Positions 1-11,764 of a stretch of DNA of 64,000 nucleotides are shown here, in pieces (within the stretch, counting starts at the first letter, position 1; the number at the start of each line of letters is the position of its first letter). The notes under the pieces were generated by a model. It was not told the DNA's origin and made no database searches. It saw only the letters and a list, made by a program, of their open reading frames with translations. The translations under genes and the position numbers were made by a program. The stretch is from Trichoplax adhaerens (Eukaryota > Placozoa > Uniplacotomia > Trichoplacea > Trichoplacidae), in assembly GCF_000150275.1 (NCBI RefSeq), contig NW_002060966.1:529922-593921 (forward strand), given 5' to 3'.

Positions 1-596
1 TAATCATAACAACCTAAACGGAGTGATTAGAGAACGATTGTACGATGATAATCAGGCGCCATTATCAATCAACAATACACTTTAGTGATTTTGTGTTGCA
101 AATGATAGGGTGGAAAATATCGACGAAGTTAATGCTTTTCCCTGCTGTTGTACAAATTTTAATTAAATTAGTTCATTGCAGTGAATATATAATTCTTGTA
201 GATCGATCATTATTTTTCTTTTAATCATCGGTAACTTTTCGATTAACTATTTATTGAGTATTGTTGTATTAACATTTCCACAGTATAGCAGAAAAAGCAC
301 TCATTTCTATTTCTATTTACATATACATATATAAAATTTAAACGAGAAAATGTTGTACCGTAATTAAAATGAGTTAAGCTGCTAGTAAACTTTAATTTTC
401 TTTAAACGAAATTGACAGCTTACTGCAAGCTTTGCGCCAATAAGTAATATTTAATGGAAAGTAAATTGTGATTATGCCAATGGGGTCTAACGGTAGTTGC
501 AGTTAAGTTAGATTCAACTAGTCTTTCCAATGGTAGGTACATATTACTTCATAGCAAGGATGTTTCTGATCGGTTTTTACCTATTATAAAAAATAG
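1..596. other. unassigned sequence upstream of the first visible exon
   Basis: AT-rich sequence holding an intron and possibly the end of an upstream exon of the CCDC81-like gene. The gene's first visible exon starts with the second base of a codon, so at least one exon lies further 5'. I could not find an exon for the first HU-like domain here. One frame is open from position 2 to about 91, but it gives nothing recognisable. Confidence 0.4.
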
Positions 597-3500
597 GTGA
601 GATCCCGGTCATATCTTTAAATCTATCGTATTTATCCAATGAGAGTCCATTTAACCGTGATACTATCGAGGCTTGCGTAAAAGAGGTCCTTATGGCTCTG
701 TCAAAGTCGGTTCGAGCAAATCGTAACATAGAGTTTACATTTACGGGCGTCGGTAGACTATGCATTCGTAGCAAAAAGGTCAAAATGAAGTTTTTCAAAG
801 AGTTTATTAATTGTATGGACGGCTCTGGTCATCTGGCTCAAGCCTTGAGCAATGTAAGATATTTATAATAAAATAAGTTCAAAACATGTGACTGGTTCAT
901 GCTAATAACTAATCAACGTTATCCACAAACAGAGACCTTTTACCGCTGATTCAGTCATTTCACCCACTAAACGCCCTGGAACTGGGAATACAGTTATTTT
1001 ACCCAGGTACTACTCAGAACATAAACAAATCATTGGGATATAAATGGATATTTCATCAATTATGATACAAGCTGAAGTTAACCGTTTATTTCTTATTTCA
1101 TTTGCTGTAAATTAGATTGAATACACCCGTAGATAAAGATGCCTTAGCTCCAGAAACTAGCCGACTAACTCCAATTTCCAGGCGTTCAGTTACTTCTTTA
1201 GGCCATGTAAGTGATGGTCGAAAAAGTATGCCAATTATCCAAGAAGACATGGAGGAATTTAAATTAAACGGTATTGGAGAGAGTACTTTAGGATGAGCCC
1301 TTCATTTTCTAGTTGATATCGTTTTTATCTGACAGCTTAATAACTTTAACTAGATGAGGAAAATTTAAAGCACGATAATAAATCAAACGTTTTGAGGGAA
1401 AGCGAGATACACGGAAATTCTGATCAAAAATTGTCGTTTAAAAACAGTCCAGAAGAAATGATTGAAAATCAATTATCACCTATTAAACGTGATACGCTTC
1501 TAACTCCGAATAATTCCAGAGCCCCTTCACGGCAGCAGTCATTATCGCCTAGAGAGCAGTTGAGTCCATCAAGACGCACTAGTAATGCAAGCAGGTTATC
1601 TGTAGAAAAACCTTCCGGAAGTCGTTCTCCTTCAACAGCTAGAACTCATGTTGATAATCAGAAACCATCTGAGGATTCAACTGGCAAGCTACAAACCGAG
1701 TTTGGAGAAAAGAATGCTGTTGCCGCAGGTAAGGTTTTACTATGCCCCCATCATGGTCAAGCTGGACAAGAATTATGTTATTTGTGTCACCAGCGGGAAG
1801 CAAAGAATGTTCAAATATCTTATGCTAAAGAGAAAGCTCAAATGGATAGAGATTATGATACAATCTTACAAAAATATCAACAACAACAAGATGCAGAACG
1901 TATTACTAAAGAATTGGTAAGCACTATTATGCTTTCGGCATAGTTTATTTCATAAAGAGCCCTCAATATCGATTAGTTCACTGTACTATTTTCAGTCAAT
2001 TAGTCATTTTCTTTTACCTTGTCGGCAAATTAGAAGATTCTATTTCACACTTAAGTTTCGATTGAGGCAGACTTTAGTTTTCTTGATTGCTTTCCTGGTA
2101 CATTGTGTATTATAGGCAAAAGACAAAGCCTATCGAGACTATATTAAGCAATTATCCGAATACAATTTGAAGGCAGCCGATGTGAAAAAAGTAAGGGTAT
2201 AAGAAATTTAAAACGTTGCTAATTTAACTATCATTTTAAGGCAATTACAGTAGAACAAAAATTAAAGAATTTACCCTCTCCAAATAGAAAGCACTAAAGG
2301 AAAATGCCAGTGGTACTCCGGTAAGCCATTCCCCTAAATAAATCGTTAAATAAGTTCTTTACCTAAGTATTAGATTTATGAGATGATTTATAGAGTCTAC
2401 TTCCTTTCCAAACAATTAGAAAATGATTTTGAATCGAGCAGTTACCCCGTTACCCTACGAGAAGCAAAAGCAGTATCATTCCATGCTAGATCAACAGGTG
2501 CCATAGTGTTGAAACAAAAACAAATTTGTTTACGAACATTAAAGTTAGTTTTTACCGTCCTGCTTTGCTAATAGGTACAAGAAAAGCGTGAAAAAGGTAA
2601 AATATTAATGAAGGAGAAGGAATTTTTGGAAAAGCTGGAGCAGGCTCAACTGGCAGAAGAGTAAGATCTACAGTTGCAGAAAGTTTACTGTTCTATGTTT
2701 ATAGCCCAATGATCAGATCTAAATTTCTAATAACTGATTGTCATTAACGAATTTCGAGGAGAACGCTAATCACTATGTTACGTTACTTTTCAATCCATAT
2801 CAGCATAAAGCGAGAAGAAGAACACAAAGCAACTCAGCGCAAACAAAATTTAGAAAATTACGCAACTTGTTTGAAAACGCAGGTTACTAGCCATTTCATC
2901 CTAATTTAAAGTTGTGTAATTCCTTCCATAAATAATCTTAATAAAAATCCTTAGTATTTAAGTCCATTTTTTTATTAGCATAAAGATACCATAATATCTT
3001 CTCAATTTCTTTATCCATTGCTACTTGTATGATAATGTTTCGATTAAGTAACGTAAATTAACTTATCAAGGAAATTTGTACTATTAGAATCACAGCTAAT
3101 AATACAAGACAGGTTGTATATTGTAATCTAAATTAACCAAATTTAGATAGTTTGAACTTTGTGACTAGTTTAAATGCATTCGTAAATCATAAACATTGTT
3201 ATTTTCATCTAACGATATATTTTATCTGTGTAGATTCATGTTAGTAGTCACAGTAAAATACTTACGGGCACACAATTTAAAGTAATGCATTATTTTCTTG
3301 TTAGATGGCGAATAAGAACCCGGAGCTACCTGCAAATTATCCAAATTCGCTAACACCAGTGTTTGGAACAGATGCAGAACGTTTAAATCTTGCTGCAAAA
3401 AGGCGAAGGCGCGCTCATGAAATTTACAAGGAGCAATTAGCTTCAATTGAACAAGCTAAAAGGGATAAGATATTGCAAAAATTGCAAAGAGAGAAGGAAG

Positions 3501-3872
3501 AAATGGACTCTATTCAGAAAGCTAAAGCTGAGTTAGTTACTTAATGCCACTAATGATACCCATAACTTTTCGATTTTACACAAATTATTCACAATTTTTT
3601 TATCTGGTAGTTTAAAAGAGGAGCTAGTTCACCGCTATATCCATTCGACTGAAGCTCGCGACAGACTCGAGAAAGAATGGCAACAGCAAGCTGCACATAA
3701 GAAAATAAACGATCGAGAAGCAACTCGAATTCCTAGCCCAGATGAATTACTACTAACACAATGTGATAAATACACACGATGTTTACAATGTCAACGAAAG
3801 CCGACCAATAATGGTAAATCCAATTTCTTCAAGGACACGGTTTTCATGTCGGGTACTCGATACATAGTATAG
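597..3872 (+). CDS. CCDC81: CCDC81-like protein, 5' end missing
   Basis: CCDC81 is a coiled-coil protein linked to centrosomes and cilia, with two HU-like domains at its N terminus. Visible exons: 597-853, 933-1006, 1116-1270, 1354-1916, 2116-2190, 2288-2320, 2420-2497, 2575-2660, 2804-2882, 3305-3531 and 3611-3872. They join in frame and give about 628 residues. The first exon encodes the second HU-like domain, with FTFTGVGRLCIR, KVKMKF and MDGSGHLAQAL. Next come a Ser/Pro-rich linker and a Cys/His cluster (CPHHGQ followed by CYLCHQREAKN). A long charged helical region rich in K, E, Q and R follows, and the protein ends with CLQCQRKPTNNGKSN and a GTRYIV tail. The order of parts and the tail match what I know of the family. 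The first HU-like domain and the start codon are not in view. AATAAA occurs at 3881-3886 and 4027-4032. Confidence 0.8.
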
Positions 3873-3879
3873 AAATATA

Positions 3880-5570
3880 GAATAAATTTAATTGAATTAA
3901 ATCACATTTGAATGGTTATGATTGGTTGGATCAGAAAGAAGAAATTTTAAATTGCATTAGAATCAGAAAAACCTGAATTTTGTATTTGTTATTGCAATCT
4001 TATTTATTATTCATTTATATTTTTAGAATAAAAATTTGTATACAGTACTTGTTATAACAAGCGCCAGTTTGATATTATTTCCATTCAACAAAATTCATTT
4101 TCATAATAGGTGCATAGCTATAGAAAGAGGCTAGACTGTAAGGGCAATATTAAAACCTATCTGTACCGATGATATTCTATTTTTTTAAGGATTTGATGAA
4201 TTTTTGTAATGGACAATTTAATAAACCTTTGATACTGTGTTAGAAAAGAGTTTTGGTAGATAAATAAAAGAAGTATCGATACAGAATTGATAGAAAGGTG
4301 TAGAGAGTAAGTAAGAGCTTTAGAAAAATGTAAATTTTATTGTCGTTATTATTTAATTCAATGTTCTAACTTTAACCTGCAATGTCAGAAAATATAAAAC
4401 ATAACAAGAATGACTGCAGATAAATACTTCATGATCATATTTAGATGGTGTATGATTTTATGAAATGGCTGTTTTCGAATAATTCCTATATAATGCAAGG
4501 TTTTGTACTGTATAGTCAATGCTCTTAATTTTAGATTGTCCGCTATCACGAATAACTAATAAATATAAACAGATAGTCCTAATCAATAAACCTGATTATG
4601 TAATTTAAAATTTAACATTACGTCTCTTCAGAACAGTTACTCTTGATAAAATTGCCACAGAGCAACTTTCGTGATCGATCCCAAATTCGTCTATCTACTC
4701 TATTTGATCTCTGGTTAAACTCCGAGGATCCTTGACAAAAGCTAACTTATTCTAGTACTACTGTTACAAGCGTATTGATAGAAATTTAGGTTAAGGATTT
4801 TATTTATTTATGGCTAGTTAGTATACGCCAGTACCAGCGTATTATAAGTTACTCTCAGTGTAACTGAGGAGTAAGTAATAATTAAAATTTTATATAATTT
4901 CCCCATATTGAACACGGCTGCCTTAATAGTAGCCTCTTACAGTATAGTTATATGATAGTATGCCTTATATATGGGGCTATTACAGTCTAGAGCACCAAAT
5001 TAAAAATAATTGTCGCTAATGAATATTAATTAGCAATGACGTATTGTTGTCCAGTCATCAAACACCACGAGATCCCCCTTTATTCTATACAAACCATACT
5101 GTAAAATTTAAAAAAATACTAATAGATATATAATAATCCAACCCAAGGGCGTTATTAATAGTATTTATTAATTACTATTTGGGGAAAATGTCTACTGCAT
5201 AACAGTCCTCAATAATCATAATATTTTTAATTACCCAGTTAAGATTTACTATCAGCCAACAAAGACAGTAACAACAGCAACCGAGCCAGTTAAAATATGC
5301 TACTTTCTATAAAAAAGTCAAATTAATTATGGATAAAATAAATCAAAATTCAAAAGTTTTCTTTATCATTGTTATAGAAATATTGAATAAAACTGACTTG
5401 TAGTAAGACATGTTATCTTACTATAAATGATCTATGTTATTGAGTACAGGAATAAATAGATCAGAATATCAAATAGCATTATGTTAATGCGCTATTAAAA
5501 AGACATAAAATTAGTCACTATTATTACAAATCAATTGAACATCAATATTATCGTGATAATATAGCCTAAT
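3880..5570. repeat. duplicated spacer segment, copy 1
   Basis: This stretch matches 6995-8085 in the same orientation. Shared blocks include the AATAAA-rich start (3871-3914 against about 7000-7075), the part around 4020-4050 against 7170-7205, and 5290-5560 against 7825-8085. The copy starts at the 3' end of the CCDC81-like gene. It carries about 640 bp (roughly 4650-5290) that copy 2 lacks, which is either an insertion here or a deletion there. No gene is seen in it. Confidence 0.7.
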
Positions 5571-6994
5571 GTATTTTAATATAAATTAAAAGTCAAGTCA
5601 ATAAAATTGGTAGGCTGTCAATAAAGCTTGGATATATCCGTGAAATCTTTTGATGCATTTGGTCATTCCACATCACGCAACCCTTAACTATGAATCGGAA
5701 ATGGAGTTTTCCTTTTTTGAAAGTTTGATTTTAGATTATAATTAGAGCAACAAACTTCATTTCTAGTCTAAAAGCATAGCCCAGACTAGGTGTAAAATAT
5801 TCAATACTCGCAAGCCTAACTACGGGAAGGAATATAAAAACTCTACGCCTTGAATTTTCAAATGATCTTAAATGATTATTATATCTAGGCTATCCATGAT
5901 CAATCACCTTGCTGATTTTTAAAATTCAAGTCAATAGAATCCCGATATTTTCGGCGATATTCTTAACATTGAGGAACTAAATATGGTGTGGCACTATGGT
6001 ACTTGGCAGTCACATTAGGTATATTTAATCATATTGGATAAATTAAGCGATAAAATAATGATATAATGATAGCCAATTTATTTGTAAAATGACCATAAAA
6101 ATTCTCATTGGTCTTCTTGAATAATATGGATATAAAGGTTGGTCAAGTTATGAAATTCTTTGACCTGCGTGATAATTTACGGCCTTATAACAAATGAAAT
6201 TAAGAAAATAAATCAAAGCGCAAATTCATCTGTGTTAATTCTACAAAGATCTAGCCTTGCTATATTGTCAAAGCCGGTATATTTATCGTAGCTGAGTGTT
6301 CAATAATATTTGGCAGATTACAGTAGAACTGGGCAGATTTACAGAAATTAATATAGTTGAGTTTACTTCAAATTCATGTCAATGATGATTCACGGTAGAA
6401 TCATAGTTAATCAGCTTATTAGATTAGATTCTTAATTGGTAATCGTTACAAGTTGCCAGCTAGACTGGATGTTGTACTTAACAAAACCTAGGCATTATCT
6501 AACCAACCAGCAGTTTCTACGGTTGATTTACGAGTATTTGCAGATTCTAATACATTCTCAAGTAACCCTACTATTAAAATTGAAATTTCCATTTCTAAAT
6601 TCACTTTTATACTCCAGACTTAGTTTTCCAGCACTTGTGCAGCTCATAAATACATCTAACCCAATCGGCAGTGTAGAAATATCCAAAGTTTTATGCTTAC
6701 TGTATTAATTTTCAATTTACTAGTATAATTTAGGGCGTTGCGTTAGTGAGGAATCTGTAATATGCAAATATTGTAAATTTGCTGTAATATGGTAGCATGT
6801 GCTATATGTTACAAATTTGCGATATGTAGTATAAAAGTATGTGATTACTAGAAATAAAAGAGAGTTTTTTCGTGGTCAAACAAAAATTGTACTCGTTAAT
6901 CTTGGTCTTACTCCAGCAATAGAAGAGCCTCGTGCCTAGTCCGCCCATATAAACTAGCAGATAACATAGTACAGTACATTAGTATTTCAGTTGT
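5571..6994. other. intergenic, nothing recognised
   Basis: AT-rich sequence without splice-linked exons. One 90-codon open frame (6436-6708, +) has no recognisable motif and ordinary AT-rich composition, so I do not call it a gene. Confidence 0.5.
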
Positions 6995-8085
6995 ATAGAA
7001 ATACAGAATAAAATTGAACTGAGTTAAATCCTATTCTGAGTAGATGTGATTAAATTAAATCACATTTGAATGGGTATGACTGGTTTATCCAGAAAGAAGA
7101 AATTTCAAATTTTATCGTAATGAAAAAATTTGAATTGGATATTAATTATTGCAATTTTATTTATCGCTCATTTATATTTTTAGAATGAAAATTTGGATAC
7201 AGTACTCTACTTTTAATAACAAACGCTAATTTGATCTTGTCCACAATCAACAAAATTGGCTTTTATAATCAAATAGAGTTATTTTAGAAAAATGCTACAC
7301 AAGTAAAGCAACATAAAATCCTATCTGCACCGATTATTTTTTTATAGCTTTGCAGAATTAATGGACACTTTAATATGCCTTTGGTACTGTATTACAAAGA
7401 GTGTTGGTAGGGAAAGTATGGTATCGATACAGAGTTCACTTAAGGTAAATACAGAGTAAATAAGAATTAAAAAAAACATAGCTTTTGTTGTAATTATTCA
7501 CTTCAATGTTCTAACTTTAATTTACAATGCAAGAAAATATAATAACCTAACAATAATGACTGCAGATGAAATACTTTATAATCAATCATATTTAGATGGA
7601 TTATGATTAAATGAAATGATTATTTACGAAATATTCCGATATAGAGCAAGGTTTTGTACTGTAAGGTCAACGCTCTTAATATCGGATTATCAATCATCAT
7701 AACTCATAGTAGTAAATTGATGGTCCAGGATTAATAAACATGGTTATTCAATTTAAAATTTGACGTAATATCTTTTCAACAGTAACTCTTACTAAAGTCA
7801 GCTCTCGAGTTGAAATATTCTACTTTCTATAATTAAACCAATTCAGATTAATGCCGATAAAATAATTTAAATTAGATGCTTTCGATTATCTTTTTTGATA
7901 TATTGGATAAAAACTGACTTGCTATAAGATATATTATCTTACTAGAAGACCATCAATGTTATTAATAAGGTATAAATAGAGAAGATATTTCGAGTAATAT
8001 TCTGTTAATGCACTATTAAAAAGGCACGAAATCAATCTTTGTTATTATAAATCAATTCAGTATCAATATTATCATGATAATGTGA
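6995..8085. repeat. duplicated spacer segment, copy 2
   Basis: Second copy of the segment at 3880-5570, diverged by substitutions and small indels, and without the 640-bp block. It lies directly upstream of the intact GNAT gene. A shorter third copy (about 9925-10045) lies directly upstream of the broken GNAT copy, so segment and gene were duplicated together. Confidence 0.7.
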
Positions 8086-8401
8086 TTGATCTGAATAGGA
8101 ATATATAAAGTATTATTCCTGCTATTCTTGCCAGAAGTCTATTGTTTTCCTCGACAGTAAATGCTAATGACCCATTACGTCGAACAAGATGATAATAGAC
8201 GCCAATTTGTGCTTAGCTCCGTAATCTCCATATGCCAACTTATCCATTTCTTGTTGATTGTATCAGCAATAAAAAATCGATAGGTAAATGCTAGAGATTT
8301 CATTAAAACAACACTTCAAAGCGATAAATCACAATAACCATTAGAATCTAAGTATAGAGAAATTTACGAATTTATGGTACTAATGCTTTAGTTTGGCCAT
8401 A

Positions 8402-9238
8402 ATGTCACAAGATTCTAACTTTGAAATTGTAACAGCTACTATCAATCAAATGAAATGGATCATTTCTATGGCTAAAGATGAAGGATGGAATCCCGGAGAA
8501 GATGATTTTGTATTTCAGTTAGCGGATCCCACTGGTTATTTTATTGGGCTATTAAATGGAGAACCAATTTGTTGTATATCTGCGACAAAATACAACATTC
8601 AAGCAGAAATGGGGTACTATGTTGTTAAAAAAGAACACCGTGGTTTAGGCTATGGTAGGGCTATCATGCAACATAGCTTGAAATACTTGAAAGGCTATAA
8701 TATTTTAATTTATGCCTTACAACATAAAATTGGTACGTATGAAACTATAGGGTTTAAAAAACATGAGGCGATGATACGATATGCAGGAATTATAGCGAAA
8801 AAAGAGGTTATTAGTGATAATATTTATTCAGCTAGAGACATTCCTCTGGACAAAATTGTAGAATATGATGCACGTTATTTCGCAGAAGAAAGGAAAAAGT
8901 TCTTAAGTGCGTGGTTAATGATTGGAACAGCAAACAGTTTCGTATATAAAATAGGAGATAACATTCGAGGTTTGGGGGCAATACGAAAAGCTCAAGATGG
9001 CTATCGTATAGGACCTCTATATGCGGAAACACCGGATATCGCAATAACTTTATTTCATCGTCTTTGTCAAGACTACGAAAACTGTAAAATCACCGTTGAA
9101 TGTCCTGCATCCAACGCCGATGCCAAAGAATTGGTGAAGAAGTTCAAGCTGGACAAAGTCTTTCAAGGTTCAACTATGTATTCGGGAGAGCTGCCTAAAG
9201 TTAATTTAAATCACATTTATGGCGTTATAACTCATTAA
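8402..9238 (+). CDS. GNAT-family N-acetyltransferase, intronless
   Basis: A 278-residue protein in a single exon, started at the ATG at 8402. The frame is open a few codons upstream, but without an ATG. The N-terminal half is a GNAT fold: residues 71-88 hold the beta4-alpha3 acetyl-CoA loop, with R80-G-L-G-Y-G85 fitting the family motif (Q/R)xxGx(G/A). The C-terminal half, from about residue 140, looks like the second GNAT-like domain of the YitH/HolE type. Family members transfer an acetyl group from acetyl-CoA to an amine; the substrate here is unknown. It is the only intact gene in the window without introns, which could mean retroposition or transfer from a microbe. A decayed partial copy lies about 0.8 kb downstream. 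GNAT membership is firm; the subfamily is from recall. Confidence 0.85.
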   Translation: MSQDSNFEIVTATINQMKWIISMAKDEGWNPGEDDFVFQLADPTGYFIGLLNGEPICCISATKYNIQAEMGYYVVKKEHRGLGYGRAIMQHSLKYLKGYNILIYALQHKIGTYETIGFKKHEAMIRYAGIIAKKEVISDNIYSARDIPLDKIVEYDARYFAEERKKFLSAWLMIGTANSFVYKIGDNIRGLGAIRKAQDGYRIGPLYAETPDIAITLFHRLCQDYENCKITVECPASNADAKELVKKFKLDKVFQGSTMYSGELPKVNLNHIYGVITH

Positions 9239-9924
9239 AGTCTACTAGTGTCGCTTATTTTGTTTGCAAAAATGTAAAAATATTTCTAGTTATAGCTTTC
9301 TATGCCTTCTTAATTCTAGTTAACACTGTACCCAATGGATGTAATACTTCATCTACATGATAAATAAAGGTTTCAGAATCTTTTTCGATTAGATTTGATT
9401 TCATGATATAAGTGTTTTCAAATGGTTCCAACCAGTAACGATATTGACTATGTGAATATAGTCAATACTGTTGCTATCGGATTGTGAAGCTATTTTGGAT
9501 AATTTTATTACCGATAATATCTATCAGTGGGTGATTGATGATTCAGTAAATACGATTGTTTCATTCAAATTTGTTTTACACCTTCATTTTTGATATAAGG
9601 ACTGAAAACTTACTTTTCAATGTATCAATTCAAATCACGGAGACTAGTCACACGTTTTTTTCTAACAACTAGATCGTGCGTAAGTATTCTTGCTATTTTT
9701 TAATGCTCATCGTCTTCCATTTTAGTGTCTATACTAAAATTCAACTGAATTGGAGCTACGTATTACTTGAGTGCAATGCAATATTTCTGTCGTTCTTAAC
9801 CATTATATCTGTAGTGAGGCTGTTAGGCAAACTGTTGTTGTCAATTTGTTAAGTAGAATAACTCAGATATAGCTTAAAAACGATACTAAAATCTAAGGCT
9901 GTTGACTATAATAGGCATATATAA
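9239..9924. other. 3' flank of the GNAT gene
   Basis: Holds the likely 3' UTR, with a poly(A) signal AATAAA at 9363-9368, about 125 bp after the stop codon. A short imperfect inverted repeat (CTATGTGAATATAG at about 9448-9461) follows. No further gene is seen. Confidence 0.45.
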
Positions 9925-10045
9925 GTAATGTTGGTGATAAATCAAGTAGGACTTGCTATGAGATATTGTATCTTACTACAGGACGAGTCATGTGATTAAG
10001 TATAGGAAAATACAGATCAGATATATCGAGTAATATTATGTTAAT
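9925..10045. repeat. duplicated spacer segment, partial copy 3
   Basis: Matches about 5390-5510 and 7915-8030 in order: a GACTTG-like start, the TATCTTACTA block, the AATACAGATCAGA-like block and the end around TTATGTTAATG. It runs directly into the broken GNAT copy. Confidence 0.6.
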
Positions 10046-10050
10046 GAGTT

Positions 10051-10236
10051 ATCCAACAGAAACTCTGGATTGCTCTAAGAATTGAATCCTGGAGTAGACG
10101 ATATTATAGTTTAGCTACCAGATTCTACAGGCTATTTTATTGGGCTATTAAAATAGAGAACCAGTTTATTGTATATTTTGAAAAATTACAGTTTTCAAGC
10201 AAAATGGAAGGATGCATATTCCACGTAACGAAATAC
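10051..10236 (+). pseudogene. decayed fragment of the GNAT gene
   Basis: Nucleotide similarity to about 8445-8645 of the intact gene. The clearest stretch reads STGYFIGLL, like PTGYFIGLL in the intact protein. Upstream of it, LNPGVDD corresponds to WNPGEDD. In-frame stops are visible, and an extra A after the ISGLL-equivalent codons (around 10148-10152) shifts the frame. The fragment covers only about residues 15-80 of 278, stops before the acetyl-CoA loop and cannot encode an enzyme. It is a relic of tandem duplication. Confidence 0.75.
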
Positions 10237-11764
10237 ATTTAAAGAAAATTCACAGTTAGATTCACTTGCTACATACGCTTCTTTGATATAATAAAGGCAT
10301 ATCATAAATTTTGTGAAAATTGCATATTAACGGCTAGAACTGCGATTACAATACTGAACAGAGAGTGTACATTGATCAGTAATAAAACACAATTTAGTAT
10401 CAATATAATATCCTTGTAACACAACCTGTTCTACAAACTGTAATTAAAGTGTAGTTCACACAAGTAATTTTAGAATAGCAGATTTTATTACTGGTTCTCT
10501 ATCGATTGAAATACTGTGTAGATAATAGTACAACAAGCTCAGACAGACAAGGAAAACTTTCTACAACAGCAGATCTTAGAAAAGAAGGACTAAGAACAAC
10601 AATGACAGAAAAGTGTAGCTGCTTGTATATGTTATCTAACTTGTTTATAACATGATAATTGCGAAAAACATTAATTCAACACTTACAGAACTTAGTATAA
10701 GAATAAAATTATATGATTATGTTCTACGAAGCTGAAATCAACATACTTGCATTATCACAAACATTACTTATATATATACCTATTATTGTTAACAACCCTA
10801 GATTTTGGTATTATTTTATGTCTAATTCACTTCTACGTAACATGTTGACAACAATAGCTTGTCTAACAGCTTCTCTGCAATCCTGTGCTAGTTTTAGCCA
10901 TTAATGCGAGCAAAACTGAATAATAAATTATTGTAAATGTCATCGGCAAGATGGTAGATAATGAGCTAATCTAAATTAACAAGGACCTTACGCCAAACTT
11001 CTTTTACAAGTCCATTAGTTCTCCAGCGATATGTATCAAACTACAAGATCTTTCAAGTTAACCAAATACTTTAAATATACGCTTATATGAAATCATGAAT
11101 CAAATTCAATTACATCGGTTTCATTTAAACAGCGGCAATCGGTAGTATACGTATTGATAAAGTAACGTGTTGCCGCCGATGATAGCAACGGATTTAGCAT
11201 TTTGTTGAGTAGGGAGAATGTTACCATGCGGCTGAGCATAGACTAGTCGGGGCAACTTGAAGAAGGCTGAACGTGTATGATCGATGCTTTTCAAAATAAG
11301 AAAACAAGTTACTCTAGTTTCTTGCAAACTTTATTACATCAATCTCACAATGTAATAAGATACATGTGGAATTATTCTCGTACATTATTGCACTCTTAAT
11401 CTTAGCTACAGTATATCTGTAACATAAGTCGACAAGGCGATATTAATAACGCTAGTCGTCGTATACTGTTTCTTAAGATAAGTGGTACAATAATATACAT
11501 GATAGACGTAGAATAGAGCTACAATGCGAAAAATCAAGCCATAAAATACCGCAACAAAACAAGTGAAATTTTGTAGAATCTATCCATTTTTGAGGAATTA
11601 ATTGGTATTGATGGCGTCAGACAAATTTTATTTCAGTGTAATAGCCTAGTTAGGTAATATTGCACGAGATACAATTTTGGATGCATGGAGCTGTGGAAAA
11701 GTTATTTTGAGTTATGACCTTCAATGGCCGAATAACACGTAGCGTTTTATAGTACTGATTTCAA
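10237..11764. other. intergenic, nothing firmly recognised
   Basis: No splice-linked exons. The part at about 11110-11330 is richer in G+C than its surroundings and holds a 68-codon open frame on the minus strand (11121-11327), described under findings. The rest is AT-rich. Confidence 0.4.

Noticed and set aside
707-720. B-box-like GGTTCGAGCAA, considered as part of a tRNA gene
   Set aside because: There is no A box, no foldable cloverleaf, and the site lies inside a coding exon. No tRNA gene was found elsewhere by eye.
577-798. 73-codon minus-strand open frame
   Set aside because: It is the antisense shadow of the CCDC81 HU-like exon, whose plus-strand translation matches the family.
6436-6708. 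90-codon plus-strand open frame
   Set aside because: No start-context support, no motif, no splice partners, and AT-rich composition like the spacer.
9448-9461. Short palindromic CTATGTGAATATAG-like block
   Set aside because: Too short and imperfect to assign a function in AT-rich DNA.
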